This document shows positions 1 through 3,884 of a stretch of DNA of 5,568 bases, piece by piece. A model generated the notes under the pieces. The model was not told the origin of the DNA, made no database searches, and saw only the letters and a program-made list of their open reading frames with translations. Within the stretch, counting starts at the first letter, position 1. Each line of letters starts with the position of its first letter. The position numbers were made by a program, and so were the translations under genes. The stretch is from Gammaproteobacteria bacterium. GTDB taxonomy: Bacteria > Pseudomonadota > Gammaproteobacteria > Poriferisulfidales > Poriferisulfidaceae. The stretch spans positions 1 to 5,568 of the forward strand of contig RKRZ01000023.1 of assembly GCA_007571105.1 (NCBI GenBank), given 5' to 3'.

Positions 1-2
1 GG

Positions 3-677
3 AATGGGCAACCTGTCCGGCTTGACAAGCATCTTCCCGGCGTCGAGGCCTTTGCCCGTCGTCATGCTGTGTGTTGCGGACTGCCGGAAGATTTGGCTGA
101 GGCCATTGCTCGCGCCGGCCTGCTGCACGACCTGGGTAAGGCCGACCCGCGATTCCAGGCCATGTTACGAGGCGGTGTCCCTTGGCTGGGTGGGGAGCCT
201 CTTGCCAAATCTTCGCAAATGCCCAAGACCCGCGCAGCTCGCCATCGCGCCCACACGGCTTCCGGCTATCCGCAAGGGGGTCGGCATGAACTCCTTTCGG
301 TACGTCTGGCCGAAAACGGGCAGATGCTTTTGCCTGAAAGCGATGAATTGCGAGACTTGGTGCTTCACTTGGTAGCTAGCCATCATGGATACTGTCGGCC
401 CTTTGCGCCAGTGGTGGTTGATACGCAGGATATGTCTGTCGAGTATGAATTGAACGGATCGAAGATGGCTTGGTCCGGCCCCACTTGGCTCGAACGCCTC
501 GATTCTGGGGTCGCAGACCGTTATTGGCGGCTGACACGACGTTATGGCTGGTGGGGCTTGGCTTGGCTGGAAGCTCTGTTGCGACTGGCCGATTGGAGAC
601 GGAGCGAATGGGAGGAAACGCACGATGACGGTGACGGTGAGCGAATTACCCCCAGGGCTTGTGCTGAACGGGCTTGA
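3..677 (+). CDS. cas3: Type I-G Cas3, C-terminal HD nuclease domain (5' partial)
   Basis: The reading frame is open from the left edge and encodes the last 224 residues of Cas3, the helicase-nuclease that degrades target DNA after Cascade recruits it. The fragment is an HD phosphohydrolase domain. Numbered within the fragment, it has H10, an H42-D43 pair in LLHDLGKAD, H95 in GGRHELLSVRL, H127-H128 in ASHHG and D167 in LDSGVAD, which is the expected metal-ligand set. The C-terminal position of HD is the type I-G arrangement; most type I Cas3 proteins carry it at the N-terminus. The helicase part should lie upstream of the window. An internal ATG at 69 is not the start, because the frame and the first HD histidine continue upstream of it. 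The 3' end overlaps the next gene by 53 bases, indicating translational coupling. The family is seen in the motifs; the subtype is inferred from domain order and neighbours. Confidence 0.93.
   Translation, partial: NGQPVRLDKHLPGVEAFARRHAVCCGLPEDLAEAIARAGLLHDLGKADPRFQAMLRGGVPWLGGEPLAKSSQMPKTRAARHRAHTASGYPQGGRHELLSVRLAENGQMLLPESDELRDLVLHLVASHHGYCRPFAPVVVDTQDMSVEYELNGSKMAWSGPTWLERLDSGVADRYWRLTRRYGWWGLAWLEALLRLADWRRSEWEETHDDGDGERITPRACAERA
611..615 (+). promoter_or_regulatory. Shine-Dalgarno site that decides the cas8-like start
   Basis: GGAGG lies 9 bases before the ATG at 625, inside the cas3 coding sequence. It supports 625 as the start rather than the in-frame ATG at 544, which would add 27 residues that merely overlap the conserved cas3 end. 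Confidence 0.7.
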
Positions 678-1602
678 CGGGAGTAACCTGCTTGGGTTCC
701 TGGCTGCGGTCGGGACGCTGAGAGTTGTCACTGATGCTTCCCCTTCATTCAATTGGCGCCTTCAATGGCGCCTGTGTGACGGCATATGGATACCCAAACT
801 TTTCAGCAACGATCAACTTTCGGAGGACGACCTGATTGACTTGTTGATGCCCGCTCTCGAGAAAATGAAGGACCAACGTATCCTGAAGTTCTACAAGAAT
901 CTCAACATCAGTTGCAAACAATATAGAGTTGAAACCGAAAAAGCCCAAACAGCAGCAACTCTCGCCGACCGGCACGAAGCTGACTTTATAGCTGCCTTTG
1001 GTTGCGAGAGCCTTCCCATTTCCGACAAAAAACCGATTATTCAAGACACCGCGTTGCGAACTATGAGCGGAGCAGGCCATCAACATTTTCTTGGCTCCAT
1101 GCAAGATCTCGTGAAAATCACAGAGCGAGACCATTTACGTACGTCGCTGTTTCTTCCGTGGCAATATGCAGATGAAAGACCGAGTCTACGCTGGGATCCT
1201 GTGGATGACCGTCGGTATGCTTTGCGTTGGAAAGACCCATCTGATGATCCTATACGGACGATGCGAGGGGCCAACCGCCTTGCCATTGAAGCATTGCCGC
1301 TCCTACCGACCGCTCCCAAAGGACGATGGCTTCGAACAACAGGCTTTTTGCAACATTACGACGCTGTTTGGTTTACTTGGCCAATTTGGGAGGTTCCTTT
1401 GCGTATGGATGTGGTGCGGTCGCTGCTTAGCATGGCTGAACTGCAGGAGCCTGAACCAGACCGAGCCAATCTTCGAGCAAGGGGCGTGGTCGAGATTTAC
1501 CGTAGCCAGCGGATTACTACCGGCAAGTTCCGTAACTTCACCGTGGCTTCTCCGGCTTCATCACTGAACGTCAACTCTCTCTTGCCTTGCCCCATCAGAT
1601 GA
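625..1602 (+). CDS. cas8u2: Type I-G Cas8-like protein (Cas8u2/Cas8g, 'Cas3-extension' family)
   Basis: This encodes 325 residues from the ATG at 625. In type I-G loci the gene directly after cas3 encodes a small Cas8-like protein needed for interference, and this protein fits that family. It begins with a GLDGSNLLGFLAAVGTLR segment at about residues 14-31. Further recognisable stretches are TALRTMSGAGHQHFLGSMQD, SLRWDPVDDRRYALRW, MRGANRLAIEALPLLPT and, near the end, YRSQRITTGKFRNFT. There is no signal peptide or membrane segment, consistent with a cytoplasmic interference factor. The start overlaps cas3. The last ~15 residues after FRNFTVA look unnatural: this frame reads through a displaced copy of the cas4-cas1 5' end and stops at a TGA within it, so the original C-terminus has probably been replaced. 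Family recognition is from memory of conserved stretches. Whether it is best called Cas8 or Cas3-extension is a naming question I cannot settle here. Confidence 0.72.
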   Translation: MTVTVSELPPGLVLNGLDGSNLLGFLAAVGTLRVVTDASPSFNWRLQWRLCDGIWIPKLFSNDQLSEDDLIDLLMPALEKMKDQRILKFYKNLNISCKQYRVETEKAQTAATLADRHEADFIAAFGCESLPISDKKPIIQDTALRTMSGAGHQHFLGSMQDLVKITERDHLRTSLFLPWQYADERPSLRWDPVDDRRYALRWKDPSDDPIRTMRGANRLAIEALPLLPTAPKGRWLRTTGFLQHYDAVWFTWPIWEVPLRMDVVRSLLSMAELQEPEPDRANLRARGVVEIYRSQRITTGKFRNFTVASPASSLNVNSLLPCPIR

Positions 1603-1619
1603 CGGAGCAGTCCAGCTCA
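1566..1619 (+). pseudogene. Displaced remnant of the cas4-cas1 5' end (direct repeat with 3894-3948)
   Basis: Bases 1566-1593 match 3894-3921 at 27 of 28 positions, and 1596-1607 match 3925-3936 at 11 of 12, with a 1-base length difference between the blocks. Similarity fades after about 1619. In the cas4-cas1 frame this copy reads ERQLSLALP, the same residues as 4-12 of the intact protein. It then diverges and is frameshifted relative to cas4-cas1. It has no start codon (TTC stands where ATG is expected), so it is not a gene. It sits exactly between the cas8-like gene and the TA island. The simplest reading is a scar of the ancestral cas8/cas4-cas1 junction left when the island was inserted. 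Confidence 0.8.
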
Positions 1620-1620
1620 T

Positions 1621-1853
1621 TCATGTTGAGCCTTCGCGCACAAAGTCCTCGGCCTCGAGCTGGTCGTTGAGTTGATTGAGCGTCCTGGGGTCCATGCCGG
1701 CGAACAATCTGCTTCGATTTGGTACAATCCGGAATCTTGGCGGTTCGGTCGCTTCTAATCTGGACGCCATACCGCAACGAAGCACCTCGTTGACGCCCTG
1801 CTTGAACGACTTGTCGAGATGTCGTGAATTTTGTCATCCGTCGAAACCGAGCC
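1621..1853 (-). pseudogene. Decayed second vapB (ribbon-helix-helix antitoxin) copy
   Basis: Read leftwards, this segment encodes a recognisable VapB resembling the intact copy at 2796-3056. The C-terminal two thirds are preserved: KSFKQGVNEVLRCGM, then FRIVPNRSRLF, then LNQLNDQLEAEDF. The N-terminal strand and helix survive only as VSTDDKIHDI in a different frame. Compared with the intact gene, about 22 bases are missing between the IHD and KSF parts (around 1812-1821), which shifts the frame, and no start codon remains. The DNA match is strong in places, for example 1641-1680 against 2816-2855 at 38 of 40 bases. The TGA at 1621-1623 overlaps an ATG in the way vapB normally overlaps vapC, but only about 9 codons follow before a stop, so its toxin has been lost. 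Not expected to be functional. Confidence 0.8.
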
Positions 1854-1863
1854 AAGCTTGGCC

Positions 1864-2165
1864 TCAGGCTGCAACGTAGGGATGGACGCATTTTTCGATT
1901 TCAGGACCGATGGCACGGCGGGCGACCCGCAGGTCATAGTCGGCTTGGAGTCCTAGCCACAACTCGGCTGAAACGCCAAAAAAGCGACCGAGTCGCAGAG
2001 CGGTATCCGCAGAGATGCTCCGCTTCCCATTAACCATCTCGCTGATGCGCCCTGGCGGCACCATCATCTCCCGTGCCAGACGATTGATGCTGATCCCCAT
2101 GGGCTTCAGAAACTCCTCGCGAAGAATTTCTCAATTAGATGAATCGGTTCGAGCGTTTTCGTCAT
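1864..2165 (-). pseudogene. higA: HigA-type antitoxin (XRE helix-turn-helix), frameshifted near its N-terminus
   Basis: HigA proteins bind HigB toxin and repress their own operon. The expected start, MTKTLEPIH, is present from 2165 with a Shine-Dalgarno-like GAGGG overlapping the higB stop. After the histidine codon there are 8 bases (2131-2138) where the family usually has 6 (a Pro-Gly pair), so the frame shifts and runs into a stop. The remainder resumes in another frame as EILREEFLKP and continues from MGISINRLAREM through the helix-turn-helix (PPGRISEMVNGKRSISADTA) to FGVSAELWLGLQADYDLRVA. A residual 78-residue ORF from the ATG at 2100 keeps the DNA-binding helices but lacks the first ~23 residues. 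It might still be made by reinitiation, but no convincing ribosome site precedes it. The break is clear from the sequence; residual activity is open. Confidence 0.85.
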
Positions 2166-2176
2166 GACGGTATCCC

Positions 2177-2350
2177 TCAGTGATAATCGGTGATTTCAAC
2201 GTCCCACGCATCACCGTTCTTCCACTGGAAACAGATGCGCCATTGGTCGTTGATTCGAATACGGTGCTGACCCTGTCGGTCTCCTTTCAGTGATTTGAGG
2301 CAGTTGCTGGGCGGGACTCTCAACTCCTGTAACCGCGGGACCCGATGCAG
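2177..2350 (-). pseudogene. higB: HigB-type toxin, C-terminal fragment (5' truncated)
   Basis: Reading leftwards, this frame encodes 57 residues matching the C-terminal two thirds of HigB/RelE-fold ribosome-dependent mRNA interferases. It reads LQELRVPPSNCLKSLKGDR, then GQHRIRINDQWRICFQW and ends DVEITDYH. Full family members have about 92 residues, so roughly 35 N-terminal residues are missing. No ATG exists in this frame before the upstream in-frame stop, which lies inside the end of vapC. The vapC stop at 2374 is only 23 bases before recognisable homology, so the junction looks like a deletion or recombination that joined vapC to the middle of higB. higA follows 11 bases after the stop in the usual HigBA order. 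The fragment is not expected to be translated as a toxin. Confidence 0.85.
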
Positions 2351-2373
2351 GAAAAGTCGGATGATGTTCCTGG

Positions 2374-2799
2374 TTAGAGCGGGTTACGCCATCGGAGACC
2401 GGGAAATCTGCTGAAGTCCGTGTCGTTGGAATGCACCTCTGCCTGGTATTCTATCGCCAGGGCAGCAATATGCGCGTCGGTCACGAGGTTCGCGGCGGCA
2501 CCGGCTGCGTCAAGATTCCGCCGCAGGTGGATCAGGTGTTCGGTGCCGGGGTTGACCGAAGTCACGTGGGCATAGCGAAACCACTCCATCACACAATCAA
2601 CGGCTTGCGAAGGGAACATGGGAAATGTCAGCGCACGGGAATGGGTCATCAACCTCACGAATCCAGTCGATACGACCCATGGCACTCCAACTTTTTCTCT
2701 GCCGTTGATCAATCCTTCCCACCATTGTCTGGCCGCATTATGGTAAGGTATGCCATCGTTGTAGGCATAAACCAGAAGGTTGATATCCGGTATGATCAT
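2374..2799 (-). CDS. vapC: VapC-type PIN-domain ribonuclease toxin
   Basis: This encodes 141 residues, full length for the family. VapC toxins are metal-dependent PIN-fold ribonucleases that cut specific RNAs, often tRNA or rRNA, and are held inactive by VapB. Acidic residues fitting the active site are visible: D5 in MIIPDINLLVYAY, D108 in NLVTDAHIAAL, and D126/D128 in SNDTDFSRFPGLRW. The middle segment GVPWVVSTGFVRLMTH aligns with the usual WVxxxxFLRLxT region, where an extra acidic residue found in some PIN families is absent. The ATG overlaps the vapB stop by 4 bases (ATGA at 2796-2799), so translation is coupled to the antitoxin and transcription comes from the promoter at 3063-3091. This is the only toxin in the window that looks undamaged. 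Confidence 0.92.
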   Translation of the reverse strand: MIIPDINLLVYAYNDGIPYHNAARQWWEGLINGREKVGVPWVVSTGFVRLMTHSRALTFPMFPSQAVDCVMEWFRYAHVTSVNPGTEHLIHLRRNLDAAGAAANLVTDAHIAALAIEYQAEVHSNDTDFSRFPGLRWRNPL

Positions 2800-3056
2800 G
2801 TGGCGCTTTCGTGGGCAAAGTCCTCAGCCTCGAGCTGGTCGTTGAGCTGATTGAGTTTCCTTGGGTCCACACCCGGAAAAAGTCCGCTGCGATTCGGAAC
2901 AATCCGAAATATTGGTGATGTGGTAACTTTTGAGCCGGGTGCCATTCCGCGACGAAGCACTTCGTTGACAACCTGCTTGAACGGCTTGTTGTGAAGCTGA
3001 CTTTGTTCTTTCAAAAAGTCCGCAATGTCGTCGTCCAGTGTCAGGGTTGTTCTCAT
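2796..3056 (-). CDS. vapB: VapB-type ribbon-helix-helix antitoxin
   Basis: This encodes 86 residues. The N-terminus MRTTLTLDDDIADFLKEQS is a ribbon-helix-helix DNA-binding strand and helix, followed by KPFKQVVNEVLRRGM as the second helix. The C-terminal tail, ending around LNQLNDQLEAEDF, should wrap the VapC partner. I chose the ATG at 3056 over an in-frame ATG at 3074 because MRTT is the family start and because the region between them is the -10 side of a strong promoter. The first transcribed base is predicted at or next to 3056. The stop overlaps vapC by 4 bases. Autorepression by VapBC at the promoter is usual for the family and is inferred here. A decayed paralogue lies at 1621-1853. 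Confidence 0.92.
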   Translation of the reverse strand: MRTTLTLDDDIADFLKEQSQLHNKPFKQVVNEVLRRGMAPGSKVTTSPIFRIVPNRSGLFPGVDPRKLNQLNDQLEAEDFAHESAT

Positions 3057-3062
3057 GAAAGC

Positions 3063-3091
3063 ATCATAGTGCATGAAATTATTGATGTCAA
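3063..3091 (-). promoter_or_regulatory. Strong sigma-70-type promoter of vapBC, apparently leaderless
   Basis: On the minus strand TTGACA (3086-3091) and TATGAT (3063-3068) are separated by exactly 17 bases: a perfect -35 and a five-of-six -10. Only 6 bases separate the -10 from the vapB ATG, so transcription should begin at or next to the A of the start codon. No Shine-Dalgarno sequence is available, consistent with leaderless translation. Confidence 0.8.
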
Positions 3092-3097
3092 GATGCC

Positions 3098-3146
3098 TTT
3101 CAGTTTCCTCAATGCCGGCAAAAGGTTATCTTAAGTTAAACTGAAA
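3098..3146. promoter_or_regulatory. Inverted repeat between the divergent TA operons (candidate operator)
   Basis: TTTCAGTTT at 3098-3106 and its exact reverse complement AAACTGAAA at 3138-3146 are separated by 31 bases. They lie between the vapBC promoter and the start of the Phd-type antitoxin, where an autoregulatory antitoxin would bind. Because the arms are far apart, two half-sites are more likely than a hairpin. Which antitoxin binds, if any, is unknown. Confidence 0.45.
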
Positions 3147-3162
3147 AAGGGAGAATAATCCT

Positions 3163-3408
3163 ATGCCGGTAATGATCAGTGCCAAACAGCTTCGAGCGCA
3201 ACTGCAGGACGTCGTGGAGAAAGTGAGACAAGGGGGACGATTTACCGTTCTATACCGAAGTCGCCCGGCTTTCGACATCGTCCCTGTTAGCAGTACCCCG
3301 ATGGAAAGTGCGCCGCTGGAATCGGATCCGCTCTACCGAGCCCCATCCGTTGGCTCATCGGAAGCAGGAGACGCTGCCGCGCGCCATGATGAGGTGCTGT
3401 ATCGGTGA
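3163..3408 (+). CDS. Phd/YefM-family antitoxin
   Basis: This encodes 81 residues. The N-terminal half, MISAKQLRAQLQDVVEKVRQ followed by GGRFTVLYRSRPAFDIVPV, is the Phd/YefM DNA-binding and dimer fold. The tail with LESDPLYRAP and HDEVLYR matches members of this family that pair with PIN toxins. A GGGAG ribosome site (3149-3153) lies 9 bases before the ATG at 3163; an in-frame ATG at 3172 is a possible alternative. The stop is 7 bases before the toxin ATG, so the two form an operon. The antitoxin appears intact even though its toxin looks damaged. It should act in the cytoplasm, neutralising the PIN partner and repressing the operon. Confidence 0.88.
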   Translation: MPVMISAKQLRAQLQDVVEKVRQGGRFTVLYRSRPAFDIVPVSSTPMESAPLESDPLYRAPSVGSSEAGDAAARHDEVLYR

Positions 3409-3415
3409 AGTTTTG

Positions 3416-3811
3416 ATGTTCGTCGATACTGGCCGGGTGGGTTGCGGCCGCCGCACCGCTGCCGCGAACTTGGCCGTGCGCGAAGTTCGGGATCAGTGGC
3501 TGTCCGAGGGTGGCATGCTCGCGACGACAGACTATGTCATCGACAAGACTCTGACCACCATCAGGTTTCGTCTTGGCCTGAATGCCGCTGAAGCGTGGTG
3601 GTTGCGAATCGACGGCTCGATTCGATTGCGGATTGAGTCTGTTGACGAAGCGCGAAGAGAACGGGCACGGGCGTTCTTTTTCCGCTATCGGGACAAGAAT
3701 TTTTCCTTTACCGACTGCTGTAGCTTTGTTCTCATGCGAGAACTACGCATTCGCCGGGTCTTGACGTTGGACCATCACTTTCGGCAAATGGGTTTTGAAG
3801 TGCTTCCATAA
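3416..3811 (+). CDS. PIN-domain toxin (VapC-like), probably impaired
   Basis: This encodes 131 residues. The C-terminal part is a clear PIN nuclease: TTDYVIDKTLTTIRFRLG, then RYRDKNFSFTDCCSFVLM with D100, and LTLDHHFRQMGF with D119. The first active-site aspartate, D4 in MFVDT, is present. Two features look abnormal. Residue 44 is lysine (DKT) where this family usually has glutamate (DET), a single G-to-A change in the codon. The segment after VDT (GRVGCGRRT) is shorter than usual and does not resemble the family, whereas the +1 frame at 3438-3455 reads WVAAAA, as expected after VDTSG. This suggests a frame change plus a compensating deletion. The toxin may therefore be inactive. The ORF starts at 3416, just after the antitoxin; the frame is open upstream, but those codons overlap the antitoxin gene. 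Confidence 0.82.
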   Translation: MFVDTGRVGCGRRTAAANLAVREVRDQWLSEGGMLATTDYVIDKTLTTIRFRLGLNAAEAWWLRIDGSIRLRIESVDEARRERARAFFFRYRDKNFSFTDCCSFVLMRELRIRRVLTLDHHFRQMGFEVLP

Positions 3812-3884
3812 CTCGGATATCCCACGTTGACCTAAATTTTAACTGAAGCACGTCTTTTAGAAAACGGGTTTCAGGTCTTATCGC
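3812..3884 (+). other. Short gap before cas4-cas1; no clear terminator or promoter
   Basis: These 73 A+T-rich bases contain no convincing stem-loop terminator. A TTGACC at 3828-3833 resembles a -35 element, but no good -10 lies at the right distance. cas4-cas1 may depend on read-through from the Phd/PIN operon. Confidence 0.4.

Noticed and set aside
544..624. Upstream ATG at 544 as start of the cas8-like gene
   Set aside because: The extra 27 residues lie in cas3 HD coding sequence and are not family-like; the ATG at 625 has a good ribosome site.
165..752. 195-residue minus-strand ORF opposite cas3 and the cas8 start
   Set aside because: It is antisense to strongly conserved HD-domain coding sequence and resembles no family I recognise.
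2431..2850. 139-residue plus-strand ORF opposite vapC
   Set aside because: vapC on the minus strand is a full-length PIN protein with its active-site residues, and this ORF is its shadow.
3852..3867. Partly palindromic CGTCTTTTAGAAAACG as a terminator
   Set aside because: The symmetry is imperfect, the stem would be A+T-rich and weak, and no T-run follows.
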